This document shows, in pieces, positions 48,001-61,455 of a stretch of DNA of 64,000 nt (its first letter is position 1; every line of letters begins with the position of its first letter). The position numbers and the translations under genes were made by a program. This DNA is from Pholis gunnellus. Its lineage: Eukaryota > Chordata > Actinopteri > Perciformes > Pholidae. Below the pieces are notes generated by a model. It had not been told where the DNA came from. It saw only the letters and a list, made by a program, of their open reading frames with translations, and searched no databases. Where the stretch lies: the NCBI GenBank assembly GCA_910591455.2, contig OU342811.1, forward strand, positions 8,784,947-8,848,946, in the 5' to 3' direction.

Positions 48001-51000
48001 CTAAGGACATGCTTGTCTTTTTCTTTCTTTTCCAACATGGCCAAAGAGACAAGATTTTGTGATGTCATTAAGTACTTTCATCTCTATGACCAATGCCAGC
48101 AATTTGCTTGTTCAGAGGGTAACAACTGAGGTGCCATCAACCACATCCTGCTTACGGCTCTTTAGCTCCTCAATGACCACCTTTGAAGTCCTTAAACAGC
48201 TATTAATTGGAGGAATACGTGCGACACAGACCACTGTTACGACGAAGGGGGATGAATACAGTTTGTGGTTGTGATTCCTCTGCACTTCTGCAAGGGAAGG
48301 GGTTTTGGGTTTTTAATCTGCTTTAGGGAGTGGGGGCGATTTCTTTTAAAACTATGATTTAATATATGCCACTTAAAATGATTACAGCATCTAAGATGCG
48401 CTTGCACATGTTTCTGGTTTTACCAAACAGACAACTCCATCTGAGTAGAATGTATTACTTGTTCAGATTGAAGGACAACTGACAACACTGTTTAAAACTT
48501 GAAGGTTTAGCCACACATTTGTCTCTATTAGTGTCAGATGGATACATGTAAGGCCCACTTATTGCCTTTGATTATTTGGATTAACCAGAACAAAAATGTC
48601 TTTCATCTTCCTTAAATTTGATCTAGCTCCCGTTTTCATTAAGTAAGACATCAATATTCAGAGTCACAGCATCAATATTCCGTTTAACCTTTTTTCTTTA
48701 ATTCTGGTAGCGGGGCTTTTAAATTTGGATGCAAGCAAAAGTGCCAAAGTAAATCTTTTGGAAGTCATTCAAACTTATCTCCCAATGATGTGAAACTTAC
48801 ATCAGATGCTGAAGAAATCTTCACTGCGAGATAGTGACAGAAGGATCGCACAAGAATTCAAAATCAACAGTCAACAGTTTGCATTGGGCGTATTCATCTG
48901 GGAAGTGCATAAAAATGCCTCATGTAATGAAAATGGCCGCAGCCGCTGGGACAAAACATCACAACCACAATCACTGGAGACTTTCAGTTGTTGACCTTCT
49001 CGTCGCTTGTCACTGTAAGTGAAAAGGTCTCCCCTGGCTACATTGAGCATCAACACCAGTCTGCCTTTACATGCTTCACATTCCAGACTTTTACACAGTC
49101 TGACTCCAAACACACCCAACAATTCCCCCCTCACACAAGGAAAAAAATGTGCTTGACAGTTTTATGTTTATAGATATGTCATCAACGGTATCAATCGTGG
49201 GACACACTGGTTACCAAAACACGGGGGTTCTGTTGCAATGGTAATTTGGTGCATGCACCAGGGAAGATTATCTACTGAGCACTGGCACACCATGATGTAT
49301 ATGAAAAACAGCTGCAAGCTGAAATCAGATATTGGTGGAAACAACTGAGAGTGATAATAATATTTCTTTCTATCTCTATATAATCTATCTTCCTTAACAC
49401 TGCCAATGTCTTGATGGCTTCCTCACTCGGTCTTCAGCTCAGTAGAAAGGTGGGTCAATATTCAGCTTGAGGGTTTTAGATGAATAGGGAAAAACAACGT
49501 ATGTACCACTGGATAAATTAGTACTGAGACCATGTAAAAATAGTTGTAATACAGAGATTTCCTGTCAGTATGGAGTGTACAATTCAGCCTTGTTCAACAC
49601 ACTTCCACTGACCCCAGCTGGCCATGCAATCTTCGCATTATATCAAAAATTAAAAACCAAACAAATGTTCGGCTCATATTCAGAAAGCCGGCAATACCAC
49701 AAAAACAGCCATGAAATGGATGTTGATTTCCTCAGACCAGAAGCCAGTCCACTGCTGGGTGAGCCATTCACTTACCAATCTCAGTAAGGCAGCTGCCTTG
49801 TCTTTGCCTGAATGCCCCTTTGCTGGCAGCAGAATAAACACAATGACAGGGACATAGAGGAGTAGCAATCCTGCATTAGAAATGTGTTTTCTAAATCTGG
49901 TTCACTCAGGATTTTCTTCCACAGAGGCAAACATTTGCTTTCATGTCGATGAGTGGGAATACCAAGGCTTTTATGTAGTATCACAAGTGCTGACACACAA
50001 TCCAAACCTCACTCAAAAATCACATCTAAGTCAAAGTCAAGGCCCATTTTGATTACAATATTAATGATAATAGAAATAGAAATAATCAATTGAGTTTATC
50101 TTGCAAAAAGTTACTTAAGAAGGGAGAGGACGCCTAATCGTGGTAAACTAGTTGATGAGATGAACTCTTCATGAGAATTAGTTTGCAAATAACACTCAAA
50201 AAACATGTGCACTCTTTAGACTGTTTTGTTCTTTTATGACATCACCAACATTTACATGCAGTAATATATTTTTGATTTAAATCATATCTATGGACAGAGC
50301 ATGTGGAGAAGCCATGCCTGAGCATTACCTCAACCATAACACTCCTGGAGCTCCTAACTCCTTATAGTGTTGCATTGTGCACTGAAGAGCCACAGTGGAT
50401 CCTGAAACACGCATAACAACACAAAGCTGCAAATGTGTTTTCCCAGTACAGGCCTCTTTTATTACCCTGTGGTAAAATGTAACTTAGAAAGTCACATTTC
50501 AGCCGGAGTCCAGGGCCTCTCCACGTTTACCAGATTTTGAAGCCTGGTAGTAAACATTACATTTCATGTAAATATGTGTAAGCAGGAGGATACTTGTATC
50601 TAGAAGAGGCACTCTCTACTATTGTGGTGCAGGACAATTTAATTAATTTTAAAGTCAGCATACTGTAGAGGTTATACTCAAACCGCAAACATGTTATTAA
50701 CAACTTTAGAGAAACCAGCAAGAGTAAGCTAGATTTTTAAAGCATCCCCTCTTTTAGGCCTCCCTCCAAAGCCACTCCCCCACAACACATGAACTGAATT
50801 CTGCTGGAGGATAAATCCACGAGAGAGCGTTTGTGTTGTCATCGCTAACCGTATACAACTACTCATGTCGGATTCACATGTAATAAAACATTATCCTATC
50901 ATATTTGTTAGTACTCACAGCATTAGGCAATTTTGTCTGCCTAGCCTTGTTGAAGACTCCCGGTCACGCTGCATTGGCATTACAAATTCATGTCTTGAAA

Positions 51001-52409
51001 TGGCAGACCAAAAACCTGAAGTGACTGATGATAAAAAATCGTCAGCAAACAAAACAATTAGTGTCAGAATCTCATGCGGCTCCTAACGTTTGGACTGAGG
51101 GATGTGTATTTGAATAGAAACAGATTAGCTTGTGCCTAAAGAAAAAGAACAACGCTGATGACTTACCTCAATCAATAGTATATTCAATTTAAGAAGCAAA
51201 TAAAGAGCATTAATTCTATGTAATGCTACTTGCTTTAACACTATCAAAGTGCAGCAGTTTAAGTTGTGTGGTATCTAACTGAGTGACTGGAAAAAAATAA
51301 TTGTGCTCTGTATTTAGTCTAACTTTTATAATAAGCTAAGTATCTGAAAGACCACCTGATCTCTGATGAACTCTTCTGGCTTGTAAATCTACAATATAAC
51401 CTTTGTTCTACTGCACACTGTGCCTTTCAATTAAGTGAAGCTTATGGCAAGACCATGCAAACCAATCTGTGATTACAATTATGTTCCTCTCGGGAGAGTA
51501 TTGTTGTTAGGTTGAATTAAGATTGAGGAAAAGCCTGCCATTGTATATGCTTTTTTAAATAAAGCTTCTTTTTTTTTTTTTAAAGCTTGCTTTCCTTCAG
51601 TCATAACAGGAGCATTATCAAGATTTACAAGCCTGAAAGCAGAGCCTGACCTCCTGTCCTGCTAAGCCTCGAACGGTCAATACATTTCCATAACTATGAC
51701 ACCAGATGACCATTTCATGCCCCTCTCCCCACCGCAGGAGTCACAACGGGCTTTCAAACACAAAGCTGGGGTTTTAAATTAAGTCACACATCATGAAGTC
51801 TTCCAGCCCCCCTCCAGGATGCGCTCTGGGAATTCTCCTTGACTTTGACCATCTCTTACATTTGCAATTCATCATCTCTCTTTCTCAGCATCACAAAACC
51901 GCGACCACCACCACCACTTCTTTGTCATTACAACGACACAGACACAAGCTGTATTGTTTGCGTCTGGCAGTGAATGCAGAGCAAGACAATGGCTTGCTAC
52001 CTGCTGTTGGAGGTAAAGCTGTGCCCTACACAGGAGTGCTACAGGTACAAACATGATGTGGAAACCCCACCCTAGGCTGTGAAGACCTCAGGATATGGTT
52101 ACAAAACACACACACACATAAAACGAGAAATTATAACGGTGGAAACTAATGAAAATACAAACCCTAAAGGCACAACAAGATCAGAATAGTTGCTTTGGTT
52201 GCACCTGATAAATTCAACTACACTCTGAAATGCACTGAAACCTATGCTTACAGGCCAAACGTTGACTCAGTGTGTTACTGCTGGTGTGATTTAGCACCTC
52301 TGTTGGAAAGTAGCAGGTTTGAGGCTGAAGAGCCATTTGTCTCCTCTATCTACTGACACAACCCAAACGCAGTGCTATAAAACACACAGCAGCAAATACA
52401 ATGACTTAC
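42045..52409. other. Probable tiam1 5' intron, no gene seen
   Basis: About 10 kb without a recognisable coding exon on either strand. Small frames such as 46297-46635 and 47539-47865 carry no motif. Two strong minus-strand donor matches occur (GAG then GTAAGTCATC after 51167; TTG then GTAAGTG near 49777). They could mark alternative first exons, but there is no further support. Confidence 0.5.
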
Positions 52410-52790
52410 CTTACTGTGTGCAACCAGAAATTGTCACTTCTGCTTCTCCACAGAAGCCACAGGAGAAATCCCAAGCATCACTAAGGGGAAAATTTCAAGC
52501 CTCACATGACAAGATTATTGATACCCCTCCTGCAAGTACACAGCAGACTGACTATGCAAGGATGAGTTGAAGAACTGAGGGAGGGAGGTGACTGTTTGTA
52601 AACCCCCCCACCCTCCTCTGACTCTTTCACACTCTTCGCCCCCTCCCTCCCTTCTTGCTCCCTCCTTCATTCTATAATTCCACCCCCCCTAAACTACAAA
52701 CCTACTGCTAGCAGGAATGTGTGTTCCCTCCCTTGTCTCCTCTGTAATTGCCCCTCGCTCCACTATGAGAAGCTTTATATTCACACTAAA
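52410..52790 (-). promoter_or_regulatory. tiam1: Candidate alternative tiam1 promoter and first exon
   Basis: On the minus strand a TATA-like AATATAAAG at about 52773-52781 is followed, some 340 nt later, by a strong donor (GTAAG then GTAAGTCAT, exon end 52410). The interval is GA-rich and CpG-poor. Only the motifs are visible; whether the exon is used is unknown. Confidence 0.3.
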
Positions 52791-52799
52791 TGTTGCAGC

Positions 52800-55700
52800 C
52801 TTTTAATTGTACAAAAAAGCTGATTAGATCAACAACTGTCAGAGTCGGGCCTGCATTTTCCCCCGTCTGGATCAGAAGGGTTACTTAAACCTTAAATATA
52901 AATGTTGCCTAATTTTTGTCTTAGACAGAAAATAATCTTTCTTTTATCTCTTTCCTTTGTGGTTTAAAAGAGCAGGATTTGTAATGACAGGATTCTGGAA
53001 AATGAAACCAATGTTCCTTTCGCCTCAAAGGCAACACGGGCTAAAAGGTTGCAGTCTTAATGTGTTGCAGTGCATAATTTGGATCATTCAGTGACAGCTC
53101 CAAATGGACCTGTGAATGAGAAAAAGGCTGGACTTGCTGTTGTCATAGCACCACGGATGTCATGTGGCTATCACGTCAGCAGTGACAGCGGTGCCGGATT
53201 CATTTTGAGATGATGGAGCCGGCAGAGGGAACAGGGGAGAGAGACGAAGGGGAGGAGGTTGGATTGAGGGCACAGCGACGTCTGTTCAGCTGCAGCCCGC
53301 ATCATGTGCTCCAGAAGCAGCTTTGCATGCACACTGAAAGTACAACATGCTCCGAGCTAGTCAAGGGTGTGGACACCATGACAACCGTGCAGAGGAGAGA
53401 CAGAGAGAGCACCGAGCTTAGTCCGTCTGAAAGGAGTCCAGAGATTGGAGGGTTGAATTGCTGTGTCTAGACTTTGCGATGACTATGACCAAAATAAAAA
53501 TGCACTCAGCACCGTGGTCAGGCTGACTTCCTCTCAGTGCATTTTAATGTCCTGCCAAGGTTGTGACCCTGATATTAAACGTAACCACTGGGGTTTCTTA
53601 GTAAAGACAGGAATGTCTGGTCTGCAGAAGCAACCAGACATAATAACCTGAGTTCTTATCAACTCGCTGAGCTTGATTTCACACAGGTAATCTTCCAGGA
53701 TAACGGAATTTTGCTTCAAATTCAACACACAGTGCCAATTTCTCTATTTCAATTAGTGGACAATCTGTTGGGAGTTGGGACGAGATCCAATGACAACAAA
53801 AGACTTGGAAACACACAATACAGTCTGAAGACATGATGTTGAGAGATTATTATTTGTACTCACAATCTAGTGTCAAAAAATATATTGATGGTGTGTTTTG
53901 ATAGTGGTAACCTACAACCAAATATTAACCTAAAGTGACCACTGATTTATCATAGGTGTAAGTTAAATAAATAAATGTTACATGAATCTTATCCGTTCAT
54001 GTCCTCGCTACTGGATCAGACAGCAGCGCAATAAATGCGTCTATCAGTGAAATGTGGGCTAATGCTGAATCCACGTCTGCTCTCACCACAGGAATTTCAG
54101 AAATGTAGATTGCTTGCGTGGAGCTCAGCTAAACAAAATACTCTGCTGCTTCCTCATCACAGACACAAGGCTGTTAAACCCAGTGCTACCCACACTCAAT
54201 TTAGGAGCGGATTGAATTGGACATCCAATACATTGACAGTCCATTCAATACTGCCGGAGCAATGTGGCAGGTGAGATTACGTTTACAGATCCACAGTAAC
54301 ATTTAAGACTGCTGATGCTGTCCAGGTGTCACAACCAACTGCAATCACTGCCAATCACCTTCAGCCACAGTGAACGAAACAAACTGTTGAAGGTGGTGGA
54401 ATGGCAGCAATCCATTTCCCAGGATATGCAAATTCCCTAAGTGTGACTCCTCACAACATTCCAATAATCTGGTTTACTGTAAATATTTTTGTTCCAAGTT
54501 ATAATATTGTTTTCATTTTATTTAGATTAATAGTAACACTTTCAGAAAAATACAAAATCTGACTTTTTCATGTTGATTTGCTCAAGCTGGCTCAAGTTAG
54601 TCAGGAGGCCTCTTAACAATTAGTCTACAGTGATTCCATAGTTGTTCCAATGCGATTAGGTTAGGTTAGGTTATTCCCCCCTTTATTTTGCATGTGGCCT
54701 AGCTGCTGTCAGTAAAACAGCTGATGCTCCCACCATGCTTCACATCAGGGACAGTGTTAGACAGGTGATGAGCTGTGCTTCATCTTCAACAGAAACAGTC
54801 TCTTTCAAAAAGTAGATTGGTTGCACCAAACTGAGTTGTGAGCATCACTGGATGCCTAAATACTGGTAAGAGACTGAGAAAAAAAAAATGTTGGGCTCTA
54901 GCGGTAAATCAAATTAAAACTTGCCATTTTAGGTTACTGCATGAAAATCAGTCACATACATTCTTCTTCTTCTTTCAGATGTAGAAGAATGTTTACCATA
55001 AAAAATCAGATGGGTTTAACACTTTCTCAAGGCTGTGGACCCTGAATATCTTGCACCTAACAGGATGAATCACAGCGCTCCTCAGAATAGCGTTAAGTAA
55101 AGGTCAGTTAATAAGTGGTTCATTAAAGCAATTCTGAATGGACCAAAAGACGACATCATTCAACACTATGTGATGTTAAAATACATTGCATAATGTGTTA
55201 ATTTAAAAAGAACATACTGAGGGATACAATCAACAACACTAGGGATTGAAACAAATACATACACAATGCTAATTTCAATATAGGAAGTCGTGGCAGAGTA
55301 AAATTAGTGGGCAACAGTAGCATGACTTTCCCTGGCCAGGTTGAGAATGTAAAAATAATGCCTGACATTCAATGAATTGGACCACAATATGAAAATGCTA
55401 TGAAAAACCAGTCTGTCAGCAACAGCAAGAACGTTGACAGACAAAATGCTTTCTTGTCTCTCATGGTTAAACTCCCAATTAACATACAGGGGCCCACAAT
55501 TATGCATCTAGATGTAGAATCAACAGCATCTCTCTGCTCATTCAAACTTTATTTCCAGAACTGTACACATTTTACCATTAAACAAGATGTCGGCTGTATA
55601 TAGCATTAAGATCAGCCTGAGGCAGTTTTTTTTAAATCTACAACAACACAGAAAAGAACAACCATCACCATAAGGGTTCAAGTGTTTATTTTTTTTGACG

Positions 55701-58060
55701 GTCTCCTCAATCACAACAACACGTGTCCCCCTAGTGTCCCTGTGAGGAAACACATGATCCATTATACTGAAAAGGAACACTTCGTACAACTGATATCTAA
55801 ATATCTAAAGAGAAGAATGCAACTGTTACGCAAGACATGAAAGCAGTAACCCCAGCCTGGGTAGAGATCATTAGCAGAGGATCCAGTGGTCTCCAGCAGT
55901 GAGTTGCCTCTCAAGAGTCGACATCAAAGACACCGGTATAGAGAGGGAAATAATTTAGAATGCAGGGGAAAAGCTGCAATTGACTGGTCGAGCTGAACCT
56001 ATACATGATAGGTAGTTCTTCAACACTAGTTATTAAAAGATGCTTGGAACATGTTACAGTTACAGTGGCCACAACGTAACAAGCTGCTGGGTAGGGTCAA
56101 CTACACTATATGCTATGCTATAGTTACAGAAAGCACACTGACCATATAGTAGGCTGTGAAGAATTTGTGCATGAAAGCCCAGTAAGCGCAGGGCCTTAAC
56201 AAAATTGTGCAAAAAGCCCATCACAATTTCTGAGAGCCTATGGCAACATCTATAAATGTACTTGTTTTGTTCGACCAACATCTCAAAACCATGTAGGATA
56301 TTAAAAAAAGAGAACACACCAAATTCTCACATTTGAGAGGCATGTTTTTTTCCTGCATTAATTAGTTAAAATTATTAAGCAATTATCAAATTCTTCATTT
56401 TCTGTCAGTTGACTATTTGATTAACTTAACATGTAGTTAGGACCTACCTTAAAACTAAAATAGTCATTTAAATGAAAAGTTTTTCTTTATGTAACAGACA
56501 TCTTACAAATATCCACTATTGCACCAAATTAGGGTACTTTTAACCTTGAATAGACATCTTTTGACTGCATATCACTTAAAAAATACTTAGTGAGAGGTTC
56601 AGATGCACACCCAGGATAACGAATTATCGCAGTACCACACTTCAAAACATATCCCAAGCCAGAGTCTACCTCAAGGAAACAAAAGGGCACCGAGAAGTTC
56701 TTGTTTATGATTGATGCCGTGGTAAAGTTAGCCTAATTTCGACATCCCAAAAGGGACTCATAGCCTCAGCAGTTTAGCGCACGTGAAGCTGATGATCATC
56801 ACCATGTGCATTTCTGACAGCCAGTCATATGTTTCTGCTCACAGCTCAGAAATGGGAGGAGGAGCTTTGATCAGGCCTTTTAATGCTCATCTATCATGTC
56901 TTTCCAAACCCCATGACCATTGTGCCTTTGTGGAGACCAATGAACTTGGTGCTACTGAACACCATCCACTGGGCGGTATATACAGACACTGGCCTCTCAC
57001 TTTGGAATAGAAGCCCTCTGTAATATTTTCAGAAATCCTTTTTTCCGAGGCTAACACAGCCTCAAAGGAAGCTTTGAAGCTTGAGTCAATACTCAACAGT
57101 GCAGGCGAGTCGACTTAATTTGTGGGGAGCACTTGTTTGCTTGTTTATAAAAAAGATACAAGCCACGGCATAGGGCTTATTCGTTTTGACTTAAATGAGA
57201 ATATTCGCTTAAGTTTATTATTATTCATGAGAAAGCCCATGTCTTCCTTATGCTTGGAAGTCAAGCTGAGAATCATACAAATGCTTCTGTAGCAGTTATC
57301 TGCTACAAGCTTTCACTTTAAATGTGAAAGAACCTTGAGTTTGGTCCTAGCTTTGCAAGGTAGAATAGAACCCAACAATTTCTCACATTATACGAAGTGT
57401 ATTGTCACTCTAAAAAGCAGTACTGCTAAAGAGGTTGTTTTCAAGGAAAGCGTCTGGGATCAAATCTTGGCAAGCCTCTTCCAGATCATGCCGACTGTCA
57501 GCACATCATGAATTCATCATATGTGACCTCACTTTGTCAGATGCTGGAATATGTTGCAACTTCCAGTCTTCTGCATCTGTAATAAATAAGAAGAATTGCA
57601 TATTTTAATGCATATGAAATACCGAAGTAGGGTTACAAAATTCTGTGAATCACCTGCTTAGGAGCACATGTGCCAGGAAAAAGCAATACTACAGTCTGTC
57701 AGATGTGTACAATGTGGCTCATTGTGGAGAACAATGGGATTCCTCCTTTCAACTGGTAAAAGACGGTGGAAGACAGGCTGATACAGAAGCACATCAATAG
57801 TACTCTCTAATGGAGACAGATGTCCTGTCAGGAGGAACAAGGGGAGACCGAGCTTTTGTCTGAAACTTAATACAACGTGGATGTAAACAGAACAGGAGAG
57901 GAAAGCAAGGTTGTCCTTCATCCATCAACTTGAGCTGAAAGGCAACAGACTGCTTGGTTTAGAAAAAAAACTCCTCAACAAACTCTTCATTCAATTATCT
58001 GATAAACATGTAAAAACAAGAAAATAATGTCTTTCCTGTAAAAGACAACCTTTACATATT
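52800..58060. other. Probable tiam1 5' intron, no gene seen
   Basis: No coding exon, RNA gene or clear mobile element recognised. A TTAGG triplet-unit run lies near 54655-54674, and poly-purine tracts are scattered. Regulatory elements may exist but cannot be judged from one sequence. Confidence 0.5.
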
Positions 58061-58062
58061 TT

Positions 58063-58353
58063 AGGGCTATAATTAACGATTTTATTTTTTTCCATTTTTA
58101 ATGAAGTGACTTTCTTTCAATTATTGGAATTAATGTTTCATCAAAAATGTACATCATCATTTCCAACGGCCTTGTGTGACATCTTTAAATTGTTTGCATT
58201 TTCTGACCAAAAGTCCAAAACCCAAAAAGTTATTCAATTTTCAATAATATAAAGCTAAAGTGGAGCAAATCCTCATATTTGAGAAGATGGAAACAGCAAC
58301 TTGTCAACACCTTTGATCAACTAATCAGATCATCAACTAATTGTTACTGCACT
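58063..58353 (+). mobile_element. Fish short interspersed/MITE relic ('GGGCTGCAACTAACGATT' family)
   Basis: Starts TAGGGCTATAATTAACGATT and ends AACTAATTGTTACTGCACT, matching the two ends of a family very common in perciforms (recalled consensus: GGGCTGCAACTAACGATT at the start and its near-complement at the end). Internal phrases such as TCAATTTTCAATAATATAAAG also fit. It is diverged and old. Confidence 0.7.
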
Positions 58354-58499
58354 TAAATAGTTTGAGGTGTACATTTAATGAAAAAGCTGAAGCAGGGGAT
58401 TTCCTTTCACTGAATATGAAATATTCAGAAAGACTCACACATATCACCAAAGGCCAGAGTTTATTCAAATATTTAAAACACTTTGTCAGCAGTGTGCAT

Positions 58500-59450
58500 T
58501 AATGTGATCTGCATTAGCGTATACTATGACCTCTTCTATGAAATATGACATACTGTAATATGGGCCTTTTTTATAACGTACTATACTATGACATTGTTAT
58601 GACATATTATGACATACTTAGGGCCTGCTATGACTTTTTGTGACATTTCTTTCTGACACACTGACTTTTTTGTGACATATTTATACTGTGCTATGACTTT
58701 TTATGACTTAATTATGATAGACATTTTTATGACTTTTCTTTGACTTTTTTGTGGTAGAACTATTCACTAATTTCTTGTTGCTCAACTAATATCAGCTAAT
58801 TGTTATTGCCTAAGTTATTTGAGGTTCATATGCTGTAATTTAATAAAAGACCTGAAGCATACCATGACTATACTATTACTTTTTAGTGGCATGTTTAATG
58901 ATATACTAACTAGACCATGACGTTTTTATGACTTACTGTACCATCAATTGTTGTGACATTTTTTATGGGATGCAATACTTTGACTATTTGAATGGCATAC
59001 TATACGAAGAGTCTTTTAATCTCCTACTAAACTATGATTTTTTTTATAACACACTATACCATGACTTTTTAATGACATGCTATACCATGACACTTTTAAT
59101 GAAATGATACACTGTCTTTTTGTAACATTTTCTATACTATGACTTTTTCATCATATTTGTATGACATACGTTTGGCCTCCTATGACTTCTTATTTACATT
59201 TTAATTGCATAATATCCTATGACATACTATATTCTGACATACTATTCTATGACTTTTTTTCTTTCCATTTTCATGACAAATTGTCATACAATGACTTTTT
59301 AAGGACATGTGATACTATGTCTCTTTTAATTACATACCATACTAGGACTTTTTATGACATACTAGGACTTTTATGATAAACTAATCTTTAACATTTGTAA
59401 TGACATTGTTATGACATACTAAATTATGACTTAATTACATCCTATAATAT
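58500..59450. repeat. Degenerate minisatellite, CTATGACTTTTTATGACATA units
   Basis: Roughly 0.9 kb is built of diverged units combining CTATGACTTTTT with ATGACATACTA; the period is irregular, about 20-45 bp. A segment near 58780-58860 (GCTAATTGTTATTGCC...CTGAAGCAT) repeats one at 58335-58400, so the array has also duplicated flanking sequence of the preceding element. Confidence 0.8.
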
Positions 59451-59459
59451 GATTTGAAT

Positions 59460-61360
59460 TTCTACCTTAGCAGAGAATTGATAATGCTCCCCCTCTATGT
59501 GTGTTGTAATCTGAGCTTCTCCGTTCTTTATTGACATGCCTGGGCCAGCTGTTGCCATGTTGAGAGCCGTTGAGAGGCAATAGAATTGCTCAAAATCTCG
59601 TATTAATCACTTTAAAGATGGTATTTTCTGCAAGGCACTCATGCTTTAGCTTAGCTAAGTATGCTCACTGTGATACCTACAACCAGTCATACACAAGTTT
59701 CTTGCTAGTAAAGATTTCCAGCTTTGTTGTTGTGGTTTAACTTGTGTACTTCTTTTTCCCACAACACACCTCTTCTCATTTGTTTCAAACACATGGCTCA
59801 GCTGAGAAACAAAGCTAGCAGTTACAGAAATCAAAGATCAAGTAAAAACACTCAAGAATAGAACATTGATTTTACAAAATTCAAAACCACTGTAAATAAT
59901 GACACAGAAGGTAGTAGTGACTTTGTCTTGGAATGACTAATTCATCCGTTATCACACTAGGCTCAGTATATTATTCACTTGGCATCAAGCACAACACTAG
60001 ACTGTCTTCAGTATTTACTTTGCATCACTTTGAAAAGACATGAAGAGTTATGTGCAAGTGGGATGTAAATGAATAATTCACAAAGAGCACTTATCTGGGT
60101 TAAATTATGCGCATTTCAAGAAATCATCTGTGTTTGGTAGTACATGGCTATACACGCATGAAGAACAAAGTCCTGGCTTGTACAAAAAGCCAACTAATTA
60201 GCATATGAATGTGTAGACATTCTTTCATGTGTGGCTACGCTAGTCGCTACACTGCCTCACGTTGGACTAACTTTTGAGATCTTTAAGATGGCGAGTTAAA
60301 GAGTGTGGACACAAGCCAGAGGGGGAGTAAAACTAGTTTCAACTTGACCACACAAAGACAGATAGCGGGTGAGGTCTCCGTGCAGGCATGTCACACAGGT
60401 GAGCTCAGGTTACCACCCTGAGGACACAACATCATGCACTGAAACCATTCTGCTGGATGCTCCGCAGTATGGTTGTTTTCTTCCCATGGTTCTCCAATAC
60501 AGACCAAAGTACTCAAGCTGCCGATTGGGTCATTAATAGGTTCTGTAACCACTGCAGAGAACACCTTCCAACGGTCAATCATTGCCTCTGCCTTAACTTG
60601 GATAACTTTTAGGTCATCCACAGAAACAACTAGTGCCAAATACAATGGACCAAACTTAAAAGGATTAATCCGCCCCAACTCTAAAGCATCTTTTAAGTTC
60701 CAAACACTGACTGTGAAATGTTTTTACATGAATACATAATTTGACAAAGCAATGACTGGATAGATCAATGGATGAAAGGTGAATTAGCAGACATTCAAAC
60801 CGAAAAAAAAATCAGTTCATTCAAAACAAAAGGCCAGCTTTGCTATTGGGACTTATTATTTCAGTTACTGGTGAGAACGTAATGAGTCCAGTTTGAGAAA
60901 TAAATCCATAAGCTTGAAAACGTATCAAATGCCAAAACACAACCCAGCAGTTTTGGAAAGTTATCACAGCAAAGGCTTAAGAGTAGAATTAAGCCATTTG
61001 TGCTACAAAGCTCTCTACTAGAAGTGACCCTCTACCACTGCTGAGTCAACACAGTGGTTTCAATAAAATGAATGAGGGGGCTGCAATTTTTTATACAGTG
61101 CCTTTAGTCTGAACATGGCAATTTGCTTTTGACAAGATTTGAAATCTTGTCATCATTGGAATCCATTGTGACCAACGTAATCCAACACTGAACCATTAAC
61201 CACATTAACATACAAATTACTTTTCCTATTCATTTCTAATATTCACTCAAAGCCACTTTATCAGGGTCAACAGTGTAATTTCACAACGAGCAAATTGTAG
61301 TCATTTCTTAAATGTGCTGTTTATTATCATGTTATGAAATCAAACTACATCATTTTTCAA
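59460..61360. other. Probable tiam1 5' intron, no gene assigned
   Basis: No recognised gene. A 95-codon minus-strand frame at 60391-60678 has a protein-like composition but no family that I recognise and no splice context. Confidence 0.45.
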
Positions 61361-61361
61361 A

Positions 61362-61455
61362 TGTAACCTTTATCTATCCAGGGAGTGCCTCACAATTCAA
61401 ATCTCTTTTTCGAGGGAGACCTGGTCAAAACAGCACACCAGTTGCAGTTTAAATA
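61362..61455 (+). mobile_element. Fish dispersed repeat fragment ('TTTATCCAGGGA...GGGAGACCTGG')
   Basis: CTTTATCTATCCAGGGAGTG, AAATCTCTTTTTCGAGGGAG and ACCTGGTCAAAACAGCA follow the order of a repeat widespread in teleosts. A short isolated piece with no coding capacity. Confidence 0.65.

Noticed and set aside
54654..54674. TTAGG tandem units as an interstitial telomere
   Set aside because: Vertebrate telomeres use TTAGGG; three short units are expected by chance.
58500..59450. CRISPR-like array
   Set aside because: The genome is vertebrate, units are diverged and spacing is irregular with no distinct spacers; it is a minisatellite.
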